A DNA stretch of 64,000 bases from Chloroflexota bacterium (GTDB lineage Bacteria; Chloroflexota; Anaerolineae; Anaerolineales; Villigracilaceae), in contig JACRBJ010000096.1 in NCBI GenBank assembly GCA_016234555.1, forward strand, positions 1-64,000, written 5' to 3'. Position numbers and translations under genes: made by a program. A model generated the notes under the pieces. It ran no database searches, had not been told where the DNA came from, and saw only the letters and a program-made list of their open reading frames with translations. Positions 41,053-49,973 of the stretch are shown in pieces; position 1 is the stretch's first letter; every line of letters begins with the position of its first letter.

Positions 41053-42071
41053 AATTTTTCATTGTCGGACTCGGTTCCATTGGACGCCGTCACTTTCGCA
41101 ACTTGATTGCCCTCGGCGAAAAGGATATTGTCCTCCTGCGTTCGCATCGCGCCACCCTGCCTGATGATGAACTTGCCGGTTACCCCGTCGGAACCAATTT
41201 GCAGGAAGCCCTCCAAAAGCACAAGCCCGATGCGGTTATCGTGGCAAATCCCACCGCCCTTCATTTGGATGTCGCCATTCCCGCCGCTGAAGCGGGCTGC
41301 GCCATTCTGCTCGAAAAGCCGGTATCGCATTCGCTCGAACGCCTTGACGTTTTGCAGCAAGCCGCGCAAAAGAGTGGAAGCAAAATTCTCGTCGGTTTTC
41401 AATTCCGCCATCATCCCACGCTCAACAAGGCGCGGGAATTAATTCAATCTGGCACGCTCGGCAAAGTGTTGACCGTCCACGCGCATTGGGGTGAGTACCT
41501 GCCCAATTGGCATCCCTGGGAGGACTACCGCCAGAGCTATGCCGCCCGCGCAGATTTGGGCGGCGGGGTGATCGTCACTTTGACGCACCCGCTGGATTAC
41601 CTGCGATTTATTCTGGGCGAAGTCGAATCGCTTTGGTCGTTCAACGGACATCTCTCCCCGCTTGAAGTGGATGTCGAAGACACGGCTGAGATCGGCTTGA
41701 AGTTCTCCAGCGGCGCGATTGGCGGCGTGCACCTGAATTATGTCCAGCGTCCGCCCACGCATCGGCTGGAAATCGTCGGTACGAATGGCACTCTGAGGTG
41801 GGACAACGCGGACGGCATTTTGCACCTGCAAACCTTGCCCGCCGCTTTCGGTTCCTACTCTGCCCAGCCGCCTGCTCCCGTTTCTGAATCCTTTTCCCCG
41901 CCCGAAGGTTTCGAGCGCAACCAGTTGTTCATCGCGCAGACAAAACATTTCATCGAGGTGACGCGTGGAAAAGCCCAGCCGAGTTGCAGCCTGGCGGACG
42001 GCATCCGTGTGATGGAAATGGTCGCGGCGACGAAAGAATCACAAAACACCGGCAAATCGATTGCCCTGTGA
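41049..42071 (+). CDS. Gfo/Idh/MocA family oxidoreductase
   Basis: A 340-residue NAD(P)-dependent sugar oxidoreductase. The N-terminal Rossmann fold shows VGLGSIGRRHFRNL (about 5-18), the conserved LLEKPVSHSLERL (about 91-103) with the family's EKP lysine, and a C-terminal alpha/beta domain. Such enzymes oxidise or epimerise sugars at UDP/GDP-linked or free hexoses. In legionaminic-acid clusters an oxidoreductase of this kind (PtmF) occurs, but similarity to it cannot be judged here. Overlaps the GNAT gene by 4 nt. Confidence 0.85.
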   Translation: MKFFIVGLGSIGRRHFRNLIALGEKDIVLLRSHRATLPDDELAGYPVGTNLQEALQKHKPDAVIVANPTALHLDVAIPAAEAGCAILLEKPVSHSLERLDVLQQAAQKSGSKILVGFQFRHHPTLNKARELIQSGTLGKVLTVHAHWGEYLPNWHPWEDYRQSYAARADLGGGVIVTLTHPLDYLRFILGEVESLWSFNGHLSPLEVDVEDTAEIGLKFSSGAIGGVHLNYVQRPPTHRLEIVGTNGTLRWDNADGILHLQTLPAAFGSYSAQPPAPVSESFSPPEGFERNQLFIAQTKHFIEVTRGKAQPSCSLADGIRVMEMVAATKESQNTGKSIAL

Positions 42072-42108
42072 ACTTATCTATTTCGAGGTGTGGTCGGAGA
42101 CTGGCAAA

Positions 42109-44109
42109 ATGAATTTGAAAAAGAATCTTCGTGAGAATTGGTCTACTGTTGCGCTGGTGGTTTTGACCACCGTGCTGACTTACGGCGTCTTCATCCCGCA
42201 GTTGGGATTCTATCGGGACGACTGGTACATGATCTGGGCTGGGCAGGTGCGCGGTTTGCAGGGCATCATCGACCTCTTTCAAACGGATCGTCCCTTTATC
42301 GGTTATTTGTACGCGCTGGACTATCGCCTGCTGGGAGCCGCGCCGATTGGCTGGCATTTGCTGGCATTGGTTGTCAGGCTCATCAGCGGTTTGTCCTTCC
42401 TGTGGTTCGTCCGTCTCCTCTGGACTTCGCGTAAAACCGAGACCCTCCTGTTGACCTTGTTGTATGTGGTCTATCCGGGCTTTTTACAGCAGGGAAATGC
42501 CGCGACCTACATCAACCTGCTCATGGCTGTTGCCGCCTCGGTGCTTTCGCTTGCATTGACCGCCCTTGCACTGCGATCCCAAAATTGGAAGAGAGCGGCG
42601 GTGTTTACTTTGGGCGCTTTTCTCCTGGTGATTTTCTACCTGTCCATCTTTGAATCCATGATCGGGTTGGAAGCCGCCCGCCTGTTGATCATTTTTTACC
42701 TGTTGATGCAAATCCAACAGCGGGATTGGAAATCGACTCTCAAACAGACCATCCTTTGGGCGTTGCCCTATCTGCTGGCTGCGGGCGGATTCCTGATCTG
42801 GCGGGTGTTCCTCTTCAAGGCGGCTCGTCATTCCACCGATTTGGATTCGTTACTGGCTGGATATGCCGTTTCCCCGCTGCGAGCCGTGGCGACCATTTCC
42901 ATCGAGGCGGTAAAGGACTTCATCGAGACGGTTTTCATGTCATGGATCGTGCCGCTGTACCAGTACACGGTCAAAGCTGACTATGCCGACCTGGCGCTTT
43001 CCCTTGTTCTGGCGGCGCTGGTTGTGGGCGGAACATTGTTCCACCTTCGCTTGAATCGTGAGGACGATCAAACAACGTATAGATTTTCACCAACAGAGTT
43101 GTGGATTGGCGCACTCATCACCCTCCTGGCAATTTTGCCCATCAACCTTGCCGGGCGTAGTGTCAGCTTTTCGTTGGGATGGGATCGCTATACACTTCAT
43201 ACAGCGTTGGGCGCTGTCTTGCTTGTCGGTGGGCTGGCTTTGAACGGCTTGAATGGCAGGGCACGGATTGGGTTGTTGCTGGCTTTGGTCGCGGGTGGAG
43301 TTGTCACGCAGGTGCATAGCGGAGCTTATTACCGCGACTTTTGGACCAGTCAACGCAACCTGTGGTGGCAGTTGTCCTGGCGCGCGCCGGATATCGATGA
43401 AGGCACTCTGCTGTATGCCCGTCTGCCCGGTGGCTTCAGCTTCTTTGAGGATTACGAGATTTACTCCGCCGCCAATTTGATCTACAGCCCGGATGAGAAG
43501 ATCAAAATTTCCGCAGACCTGATCAATTCGCAGACGGTTCCCCTGTTGATAAGTCGGGAAGTAAAAGGGAAGACTCATCGTGAAGTGTACGTCCGCAAGA
43601 ACTATAAAAACGCGCTGATGATGGTCTTCCCCGCTGGCGATTCCTGCCTCCATGTCCTCGACGGACAAAAGGTGGAACTGCCGGGCTTTGGAAGCATGGA
43701 CTTGCTTTACCTGGCGCCGTTCTCGAAAATTGGTAGAATCAACGTGGCAGCGCCGCCAGCCGTCCCATCCGAAACCATCTTTGGGAAGCCTCCTGAACAA
43801 AACTGGTGCTACTACTACCAGAAAATATCGCTGGCGCGTCAGCAGGAAAACTGGACTGAAGCCGCCCGCCTGTCCGATGAAGCTGCGGAGAAACAGTTCC
43901 AGCCGCGGGACCGCTCCGAGTGGATTCCCGTGTTCGAGGCATACGCCAACACAGGTCAACTGGAGAAAGCCGCCAAGGTGACGCCGTTGATGAATGAGAA
44001 CAGGGACATGGTTCTTCTGTTCTGCTCCCAATTAACCAATCGCGATAACTTCCCCGCCTCGTATAATTTTGACTATGTTTCCTCCACGTTATGTAAGCCC
44101 TCTCCGTAA
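42109..44109 (+). CDS. Polytopic membrane protein, GT-C glycosyltransferase-like
   Basis: A 666-residue protein with about eleven membrane helices in the first 440 residues and a soluble C-terminal part. After the first helix the loop GFYRDDWYMIW carries paired Asp, as in GT-C enzymes that use polyprenyl-phosphate sugars; no other motif confirms this. The C-terminal domain (about 440-666) is soluble with some helices. ATG 42109 is preferred over an overlapping TTG at 42061. It is followed by a terminator-like hairpin, so it ends the first transcription unit of the glycan region. Confidence 0.65.
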   Translation: MNLKKNLRENWSTVALVVLTTVLTYGVFIPQLGFYRDDWYMIWAGQVRGLQGIIDLFQTDRPFIGYLYALDYRLLGAAPIGWHLLALVVRLISGLSFLWFVRLLWTSRKTETLLLTLLYVVYPGFLQQGNAATYINLLMAVAASVLSLALTALALRSQNWKRAAVFTLGAFLLVIFYLSIFESMIGLEAARLLIIFYLLMQIQQRDWKSTLKQTILWALPYLLAAGGFLIWRVFLFKAARHSTDLDSLLAGYAVSPLRAVATISIEAVKDFIETVFMSWIVPLYQYTVKADYADLALSLVLAALVVGGTLFHLRLNREDDQTTYRFSPTELWIGALITLLAILPINLAGRSVSFSLGWDRYTLHTALGAVLLVGGLALNGLNGRARIGLLLALVAGGVVTQVHSGAYYRDFWTSQRNLWWQLSWRAPDIDEGTLLYARLPGGFSFFEDYEIYSAANLIYSPDEKIKISADLINSQTVPLLISREVKGKTHREVYVRKNYKNALMMVFPAGDSCLHVLDGQKVELPGFGSMDLLYLAPFSKIGRINVAAPPAVPSETIFGKPPEQNWCYYYQKISLARQQENWTEAARLSDEAAEKQFQPRDRSEWIPVFEAYANTGQLEKAAKVTPLMNENRDMVLLFCSQLTNRDNFPASYNFDYVSSTLCKPSP

Positions 44110-44130
44110 AAGGATGGGCATCGATTCGAT

Positions 44131-44174
44131 AACCGTCCCGAAGGCTGTTGTCAAGCCTTCGGGACGGTTGTTTA
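44131..44174 (+). terminator. Hairpin after the GT-C-like gene, probable terminator
   Basis: Perfect 15-bp stem AACCGTCCCGAAGGC (44131-44145) with GCCTTCGGGACGGTT (44155-44169), then GTTT. The stem is strong; the T run is short. Confidence 0.7.
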
Positions 44175-44251
44175 AATGGGGAGGCAAAATGGAAATCCAA
44201 AATTCATTGACTGAATTTTGGAGTATAATTCGCCGCTGTGATTGGCAACCC

Positions 44252-44294
44252 GTAGTAATGCCTTCAGTCGTTGAACGGTTGAAACCGTTACTAC
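44252..44294. repeat. GTAGTAA...TTACTAC inverted repeat
   Basis: Outer arms GTAGTAA (44252-44258) and TTACTAC (44288-44294) with inner TTCAGTCGTT/AACGGTTGAA pairs, imperfect. It lies upstream of the sulfate activation gene; a TATAAT (44224-44229) precedes it. Confidence 0.7.
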
Positions 44295-44314
44295 ATTAAA
44301 CTATGGAGTAAAAA

Positions 44315-46042
44315 ATGGCAAAAGCAAAACTCATCCCCCCCTATGGCGGCAAACTGGTCAACCTGATGGTTGAAGGCAAGGAACGCGAAGAACTTCTCGC
44401 CCGCGCCGGCAAACTGCCTTCGATCAAGATCACCATGCGCAACATGTGCGACCTGGAATTGCTCGCCACCGGCGGCTTCTCCCCGTTGACCACTTTCATG
44501 GGCAAGGCGGATTATGACCGTGTACTGCATGAAATGCGCCTCGCAGACGGAACCCTCTTCCCGCTTCCCATCACGCTGACGGCTGACCCCAAGGAACTGC
44601 CGACCGTCGGTGAAGAACTGGCTCTCCGCAGCGCCAACTTCGACCTGCTGGCTGTGATGACCCTCGAAGAGGTCTATCACTGGGATGCCGAAACCGAAGC
44701 CGCGCTGGCTTATGGCTCGACTGATTCCAAGCACCCGATGGTCTCCGAAATGGCGCGCTGGAACAAGGTCTGCATCAGCGGTCCGATGAAAGTCGTCAAC
44801 CTGCCCAAGTATTATGACTTTATCAACCTGCGCCAAACCCCAGCCCAGGTCCGCGCCATGCTCGAAGGAATGGGACACGACAACGTTGTCGCCTTCCAGA
44901 CCCGCAATCCGCTGCACCGCATCCACGAGGAACTGACCAAGCGCGCGGCGGCGGAAGTCAAAGGCTCGTTGATTGTCCACCCCGTCGTCGGCATGACCAA
45001 GCCCGGTGACGTCGACCACTACACCCGCGTCCGCACCTACAAAGCTTTGGTCGATAATTACTATGACAAGAAAGACACCATGCTCAGCCTGCTCCCGCTG
45101 GCGATGCGCATGGCTGGACCCAAGGAAGCCCTGCTCCATGCCATCATCCGCCGCAACCACGGTGCGAACCACTTCATCGTCGGGCGCGACCATGCGGGTC
45201 CTGGCAACGATTCTTCGGGCAAACCGTTCTACGGTCCGTACGATGCCCAGGAAATCATGAAGAAATATGAAGCGGAACTCGGCGTCAAGATGGTCCCGTT
45301 CGAGATGCTGGTCTACCTCCCCGACGAAGATCGCTACGTGGAGGAGAAGGATGTGCCGAAGGGCGCAAAGACCGCCAATATTTCGGGAACCCAGGTCCGC
45401 GACGATTATCTCGCCAAGGGCAAGCTTCTGCCCGAATGGTTCACCCGCCCCGAGACAGCTGAAATCCTGCGTGAGATGTATCCCCCGCGCCACAAGCAGG
45501 GATTCTGCATCTGGTTCACCGGCTTGAGCGGATCGGGCAAATCTGCCACCAGCGAAGTGCTGACCACCCTCCTGCTGGAACGTGGGCGTGAAATCGCCAT
45601 CCTCGACGGCGATGTTGTCCGCACCCACCTGAGCAAGGGTCTTGGCTTCAGCAAGGAAGACCGCGACACCAACATCCTGCGCATTGGCTTTGTAGCTGGC
45701 GAAATCGTCCATGCGGGCGGAGCGGTCATTTGTGCCGCCATCAGCCCGTACCGCGCCACCCGCGCCGAAGCCCACAAAATGGTCGGCGAGAACTTCGTCG
45801 AAGTCTACATGGACACCCCCGTCGAAGTCTGCGAACAGCGCGACGTGAAGGGTCTGTATGCCAAGGCGCGCCAGGCGATGATTGACGGCAAGCCGATGGG
45901 CTTCACCGGCGTGGATGATCCCTACGAGCCGCCGATTGAACCCTCGATCACTCTCAAGGGTTATGGCGCTTCTGCCGAAGATAATGCCCGCAAGATCGTT
46001 GCCTACCTCGAAGAACAAGGCTACATCCTCAAGCAAGCCTAA
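44315..46042 (+). CDS. Bifunctional ATP sulfurylase / APS kinase
   Basis: A 575-residue fusion making PAPS from sulfate and two ATP. N-terminal ATP sulfurylase (about 1-390): FQTRNPLHRIHEEL (about 195-208, QxRNP and HxxH) and FIVGRDHAGPG (about 287-297). C-terminal APS kinase (about 400-575): P-loop WFTGLSGSGKSATSEVL (about 405-421) and DGDVVRTHLSKGLGFSKEDRDTNI (about 433-456). The usual sat-cysC order is kept. No cysH, cysN/D or reductase gene is near, so the product is more likely used by the two sulfotransferases of this region than for sulfate reduction. GGAG precedes the ATG. Confidence 0.95.
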   Translation: MAKAKLIPPYGGKLVNLMVEGKEREELLARAGKLPSIKITMRNMCDLELLATGGFSPLTTFMGKADYDRVLHEMRLADGTLFPLPITLTADPKELPTVGEELALRSANFDLLAVMTLEEVYHWDAETEAALAYGSTDSKHPMVSEMARWNKVCISGPMKVVNLPKYYDFINLRQTPAQVRAMLEGMGHDNVVAFQTRNPLHRIHEELTKRAAAEVKGSLIVHPVVGMTKPGDVDHYTRVRTYKALVDNYYDKKDTMLSLLPLAMRMAGPKEALLHAIIRRNHGANHFIVGRDHAGPGNDSSGKPFYGPYDAQEIMKKYEAELGVKMVPFEMLVYLPDEDRYVEEKDVPKGAKTANISGTQVRDDYLAKGKLLPEWFTRPETAEILREMYPPRHKQGFCIWFTGLSGSGKSATSEVLTTLLLERGREIAILDGDVVRTHLSKGLGFSKEDRDTNILRIGFVAGEIVHAGGAVICAAISPYRATRAEAHKMVGENFVEVYMDTPVEVCEQRDVKGLYAKARQAMIDGKPMGFTGVDDPYEPPIEPSITLKGYGASAEDNARKIVAYLEEQGYILKQA

Positions 46043-46056
46043 TTGATTCCAATCTG

Positions 46057-46107
46057 GAGACGTTCCTGCGCCCCTGTCTGGGGATGGGGAACGTCTCTAT
46101 TTTTTTG
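46057..46107 (+). terminator. Terminator of the ATP sulfurylase/APS kinase gene
   Basis: Stem GAGACGTTCC (46057-46066) with GGAACGTCTC (46088-46097), an inner CCCC/GGGG pair, then A and TTTTTTT. A small GGAGT/ACTCC hairpin follows at 46120-46135. Confidence 0.85.
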
Positions 46108-46168
46108 ACTCTCAACGACGGAGTTGTTGGACTCCAGACCGTCACCTTATTTCTGATAAACTTGCCGT

Positions 46169-47761
46169 ATGCATCGTTTTTCGACATCCCAGCTCCTTTT
46201 CATGCTCGTCCTCGGTTTGATCGCCGCAGGCGCGGCCGGCTTGATTCTTTACAGCACGCCCGAAGGGTTGGGACTCTCCGACGATTCGATTGGCTACATC
46301 GCAGGCGCGCGCAGCATTCTCGACGGACAAGGCTACCGCGAAGCGTGGCTCACCAGCAACGGGCCCGTCACACACTTCCCGCCTGGCTTTTCCGCCGTGC
46401 TGGCACTGGTTGGTCTCAGCGGGCTCGATCCCCTGCGTGGCGCGCGTTTTTTGAATTCTCTGCTTTTTGGTGCGAACGCTTTTATGCTTGGGATCATCGG
46501 CTGGCGGATGACCAGGTCACAGACGGCGGGCGTTGTGTTGGCTTTGCTGTTCGCCGTCAACGCTTCATTGTTCAACGCCCATGCCGTGGCAATGAGCGAA
46601 CCGCTGTACATCTTTTTTAGTCTCGCGGCGTTTCTGACTTTTTCAAATTACTTTGGAGTGCAACAGCTCGCTGTTGCATCGGACAGCGAGCTGTCCGACA
46701 AATGGCTCATCGTCACAGGCATATTCACCGCATTTGCCTATCTCACCCGTTACGCAGGACTTGCCCTGCTTGCCACCTTCCTCGTCGCGCTGATTCTCCT
46801 GCAAGACACGTTGAGAAAAAAATTGGCGAGCACGGGGACTTTCCTTGCCAGCGTAATTCCGTTTTTGATCGGTTGGGCAATCCGCAACATGATCGTCGCG
46901 GACAACGCCACCAACCGCACGATGGTCTATCACCCGCTCACGGCGGAGAACATCGAAACGGGCATTTACAACATCTCGGAGTTTTTGATCCCAGTCGAAA
47001 CCTGGCGGCGGGCGCTGATTCAAATCCCCAATTTTTTTCTCGTGGTTAGCGCCGTCATTGCCATTGTTCTGCTCGTTTGGCTTGCGGGCAAAGGTTTGAA
47101 GAAACTTCTCCAACCCGCAAGCGAACGCGCCGAAATTCTATCCTTCACCAACGGGCTTTACATCTTCGGCTATCTCGCATCCATCTTTTTGACGATGCTG
47201 TTCTTCGATGCCGCCACGAAATTCAAACTCCGCATCCTTTCGCCTGTTTACGTTTCCCTGCTCGTCCTGCTGGTTCTGCTTGGACATTGGGCATGGCAAA
47301 ATCGCAGCATTGTTTTACGCGGACTGATTGTTCTCGCCACAATCTCCATCATTGGTCTTTCCGCCTATGACACATCGACATTCGTGACCAAGCTCCACAA
47401 AGGCGGACAGGGCTATGCCTCCTTCAAATGGTATGATTCGGAGGCGATGGATTTTCTGAGTCAACTCCCCGAAGGGACGCGCATCTACACCAACCAGCCT
47501 GGTCCCGTTTACTTGTACACGGGTCGCCCAACCTATGTCCTGCCTGACCGCGTGGATGGTGTCACTGGGCAGGAACGCGAACGATATGCCGAAGGCGTGC
47601 AGGCCCTTCACGAAGATGTGCTTTCAGGCAATGCCGTGCTGGCTCTCTTCAAGTTTGGCTCGGAGGATGAGGAAGTCCAATCCGTTTACATGGACCTCGC
47701 CGAAGGCTTGTATCTCGGTCACAGCTCACGCGGCGATAAGATTTACACGGCGTATCCATAA
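46169..47761 (+). CDS. Polytopic glycosyltransferase-like protein (ArnT/PMT type)
   Basis: A 530-residue protein with about ten to eleven membrane helices. The first outer loop has LGLSDDSIGYIAGARSILDG with the acidic pair expected of GT-C enzymes (catalytic Asp), followed by HFPPGFSAVLALVGL, typical of the PMT_2 group. It would transfer a sugar from a lipid-linked donor outside the membrane. Residues 162-177 (FGVQQLAVASDSELSDK) are encoded by a palindromic repeat (46654-46698) between two helices and look inserted. ATG 46169 has no clear ribosome site. Confidence 0.72.
   Translation: MHRFSTSQLLFMLVLGLIAAGAAGLILYSTPEGLGLSDDSIGYIAGARSILDGQGYREAWLTSNGPVTHFPPGFSAVLALVGLSGLDPLRGARFLNSLLFGANAFMLGIIGWRMTRSQTAGVVLALLFAVNASLFNAHAVAMSEPLYIFFSLAAFLTFSNYFGVQQLAVASDSELSDKWLIVTGIFTAFAYLTRYAGLALLATFLVALILLQDTLRKKLASTGTFLASVIPFLIGWAIRNMIVADNATNRTMVYHPLTAENIETGIYNISEFLIPVETWRRALIQIPNFFLVVSAVIAIVLLVWLAGKGLKKLLQPASERAEILSFTNGLYIFGYLASIFLTMLFFDAATKFKLRILSPVYVSLLVLLVLLGHWAWQNRSIVLRGLIVLATISIIGLSAYDTSTFVTKLHKGGQGYASFKWYDSEAMDFLSQLPEGTRIYTNQPGPVYLYTGRPTYVLPDRVDGVTGQERERYAEGVQALHEDVLSGNAVLALFKFGSEDEEVQSVYMDLAEGLYLGHSSRGDKIYTAYP
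46654..46698. repeat. Cloverleaf palindrome inside the PMT-like gene
   Basis: TGGAGTG followed by hairpins CAACAGC/GCTGTTG and GGACAGC/GCTGTCC; the right outer arm is degenerate. It is translated in frame in a loop between membrane helices. Confidence 0.75.
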
Positions 47762-47765
47762 CGCT

Positions 47766-47864
47766 AAGACCTGACAGGTTTCATCGTAGTTCGAATTAAC
47801 TGCGGCTCATGCAAATCAAAGCAAACCTGGTCAAACAGAATTTTGTGAAAACCCGTCAGGTCTT
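47766..47864. repeat. Long-armed AAGACCTGACAGGTTT inverted repeat
   Basis: 16-nt arms, AAGACCTGACAGGTTT (47766-47781) and AAACCCGTCAGGTCTT (47849-47864), with one mismatch and a 67-nt loop. It fills the gap before the SDR gene. Confidence 0.75.
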
Positions 47865-47881
47865 TTATAAGAGGAACTCAC

Positions 47882-48709
47882 ATGACCATTCTCGATAAAT
47901 TCAATTTGAAAGATAAAGTTGCTGTTGTCACGGGCGGGGTGGGTCTGCTGGGTGCGGAATTTTGCAGGACCCTCGCCGAAGCGGGCGCAGCCGTCGCTGT
48001 GATTGACTTGAACGCCGATGCCGCCGTCAAAGTTGTGGATGGACTCACCCAAAGCGGATTCAAGGCGATGGGTATCCCCACCGACATTACCAAACCTGAC
48101 TCGGTCAACGGGATGGTTGATTCTGTCCTCAAGGCTTTTGGCAGGCTCGATGTTTTGGTGAACTCCGCCGCCCTCGACCCCAAGTTTGACCCCGACGCCG
48201 CATCCAAAGGTATTGCCCCCGGCGCATTCGAAGACTATCCGCTGGAGCAGTGGAATGCCGCCATGAGCGTCAACCTGACGGGGATGTTCCTCGTCACCCA
48301 GGCTTGTGTCAAGCCGATGATTGCGCAGGGTAAAAAGGGCAGCATCATCAACATCTGCTCGACCTATGGGCTGAACGGTCCCGACCAGCGCATCTACATC
48401 AAGGACGGCAGGCGTGTGGCGTTCAAGCCCGTCTACTACACCACCACAAAGGCTGGCGTGATGGGCTTCACCAAATATCTCGCTGCGTATTACGCTGGTA
48501 CCGAAATCCGTGTGAACGCGCTTACCCCTGGCGGCGTGTTCAACAACCACGAAGAATATTTTGTTAAGAACTATTCTGCCAAGACCATCCTCGGACGCAT
48601 GGCAAAGAAGGACGAAATGAACGGCGCGCTATTGTTCCTTGCCTCAGATGCATCTTCCTACATGACAGGAAATAATGTCGTGGTGGATGGTGGATGGACG
48701 GCGTGGTAA
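47882..48709 (+). CDS. SDR oxidoreductase of the nonulosonic acid region
   Basis: A 275-residue classical SDR. Motifs: TGGVGLLG (about 18-25, TGxxxxxG form), NSAA (about 96-99), ICSTYG with Ser (about 158-163), and YYTTTKAG with Tyr and Lys (about 179-186). The C-terminus NNVVVDGGWTAW is family-typical. It is followed by the NeuA-like and NeuB genes, an order like PtmA next to PtmB in legionaminic-acid loci, so a role in providing the sugar precursor is inferred. AGAGGA precedes the ATG. The upstream gap is a long inverted repeat. Confidence 0.83.
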   Translation: MTILDKFNLKDKVAVVTGGVGLLGAEFCRTLAEAGAAVAVIDLNADAAVKVVDGLTQSGFKAMGIPTDITKPDSVNGMVDSVLKAFGRLDVLVNSAALDPKFDPDAASKGIAPGAFEDYPLEQWNAAMSVNLTGMFLVTQACVKPMIAQGKKGSIINICSTYGLNGPDQRIYIKDGRRVAFKPVYYTTTKAGVMGFTKYLAAYYAGTEIRVNALTPGGVFNNHEEYFVKNYSAKTILGRMAKKDEMNGALLFLASDASSYMTGNNVVVDGGWTAW

Positions 48710-48718
48710 TTTTTTATT

Positions 48719-48746
48719 GTAGGGGCGAATGGCCATTCGCCCCTAC
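48719..48746. repeat. GTAGGGGCGAATGG perfect palindrome (family A)
   Basis: 28-bp perfect palindrome: GTAGGGGCGAATGG and its complement, no loop. GGAG, the ribosome site of the NeuA-like gene, starts at the next base (48747). Confidence 0.92.
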
Positions 48747-48755
48747 GGAGAATGT

Positions 48756-49973
48756 ATGACCGAAATCCTTGCACTCATCCCTGCGCGCGGCGGCTCGAAA
48801 GGGATCCCGCGCAAAAACATTCGCTTCTTCGCGGGCTATCCGCTGATCGCGTGGAGTATCGCCGCGGCGAAGCAATCCAGCCTCGTGACCCGCGTCATCG
48901 TTTCGACGGATGACGAAGAGATTGCTTCCGTCGCCCGTGAGTGGGGAGCCGAGACCCCCTTCCTCCGCCCCGCGGAATTTGCACAGGACAAAACCACCGA
49001 CCTGCCCGTCTTCGAACATGCGCTCAAATGGTTGGAGGAGATCGAAGGTTATTACCCTGAAATCGTGATTCAACTGCGACCCACTTCGCCGATCCGCCCG
49101 CGCACGATGGTGGATGACGCCATCCGTATTCTGTTCGAACATCCCGATGCGGACTGCGTGCGCGGCGTTGTGCCTGCCGCCCAAAACCCATTCAAGATGT
49201 GGAGATTCAACGGCGAAGGCAAACCGCTCAATCCCCTGCTTCAAGTGGACGGTATCGCCGAGCCGTATAATGCGCCGCGCCAAATCCTGCCGCCCGTTTA
49301 CTGGCAGACGGGTCATATCGACGCCATCCGCATTTCGACCATCACGCAGAAAAACTCGCTGACGGGGGATGTCATCTACCCGCTGTTGATCGACTCGAAA
49401 TACACGGTGGACATTGACAACCTTTCCGACTGGGCGAAGTATGAAGCGTTGGTTTACAGCGGACTGGAAATGGTCTCACCGGGGAATCCGCACCGTCCCA
49501 TGCCTGAAACAATCAAGTTGATCATCTGTGACTTCGACGGCGTGGTGACAGACAACCAGGTCATCACCGACCAGAATGGGAAAGAATCAGTCGTCGCTTC
49601 GCGCAGCGACAGCATGCACATCAAGACCCTGCGTGAAAAAGGCATCGAGTTGATGATCCTCTCCTCGGAGCCGAACCCCGTCGTGATGGCGCGCGCGAAA
49701 AAGATTGGGGTGGAGGCAAGGCACGGGATCGGGTTGCAGGATAAGGGTCGCGTCATGCTCCAGGTCCTCGAGCAGAAAAAGCTCAAGACGGAGAACGTCA
49801 TCTACGTTGGCAACGACCTCAATGACCTTCCCTGTTTTGAAATTGCAGGTTGGTCTGTGGCGGTGGCGGATGCCTATCCTGAGGTCATTCGCGCGGCAGA
49901 CCATGTGCTGACAAAGACTGGCGGACATGGGGCGATTCGGGAGTTGTGTGAATTAATATTAAACAGACCCTAA
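48756..49973 (+). CDS. NeuA-like cytidylyltransferase fused to HAD phosphatase
   Basis: A 405-residue fusion. Part 1 (about 1-230) is a CMP-nonulosonate synthetase-type CTP transferase: IPARGGSKGIPRKNIR (about 8-23) and QLRPTSPIRP near 108. Part 2 (about 248-405) is a KdsC-like HAD phosphatase: IICDFDGVVTDN (motif I) with DxD as D-F-D, ILSSEP (motif II) and VGNDLNDLP (motif IV). It would charge a sialic, legionaminic or related acid with CMP; the HAD part may remove the 9-phosphate of a precursor. Start 48756 sits behind GGAG next to a palindrome. The last residues LNRP and stop come from the hairpin at 49965. Confidence 0.87.
   Translation: MTEILALIPARGGSKGIPRKNIRFFAGYPLIAWSIAAAKQSSLVTRVIVSTDDEEIASVAREWGAETPFLRPAEFAQDKTTDLPVFEHALKWLEEIEGYYPEIVIQLRPTSPIRPRTMVDDAIRILFEHPDADCVRGVVPAAQNPFKMWRFNGEGKPLNPLLQVDGIAEPYNAPRQILPPVYWQTGHIDAIRISTITQKNSLTGDVIYPLLIDSKYTVDIDNLSDWAKYEALVYSGLEMVSPGNPHRPMPETIKLIICDFDGVVTDNQVITDQNGKESVVASRSDSMHIKTLREKGIELMILSSEPNPVVMARAKKIGVEARHGIGLQDKGRVMLQVLEQKKLKTENVIYVGNDLNDLPCFEIAGWSVAVADAYPEVIRAADHVLTKTGGHGAIRELCELILNRP

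Noticed and set aside
42061..42108. TTG start for the GT-C-like protein
   Set aside because: It overlaps the upstream gene and adds a non-hydrophobic piece; ATG 42109 is followed directly by the basic start and first membrane helix.
44207..44229. TTGACT and TATAAT as a promoter pair before the sulfate activation gene
   Set aside because: Spacing is only 11 nt; the TATAAT may still be a -10 but this -35 cannot pair with it.
44291..46036. 581-residue open frame on the minus strand opposite the ATP sulfurylase/APS kinase
   Set aside because: It mirrors a strongly supported gene, is an artefact of GC-rich third positions, and has no family motif or ribosome site.
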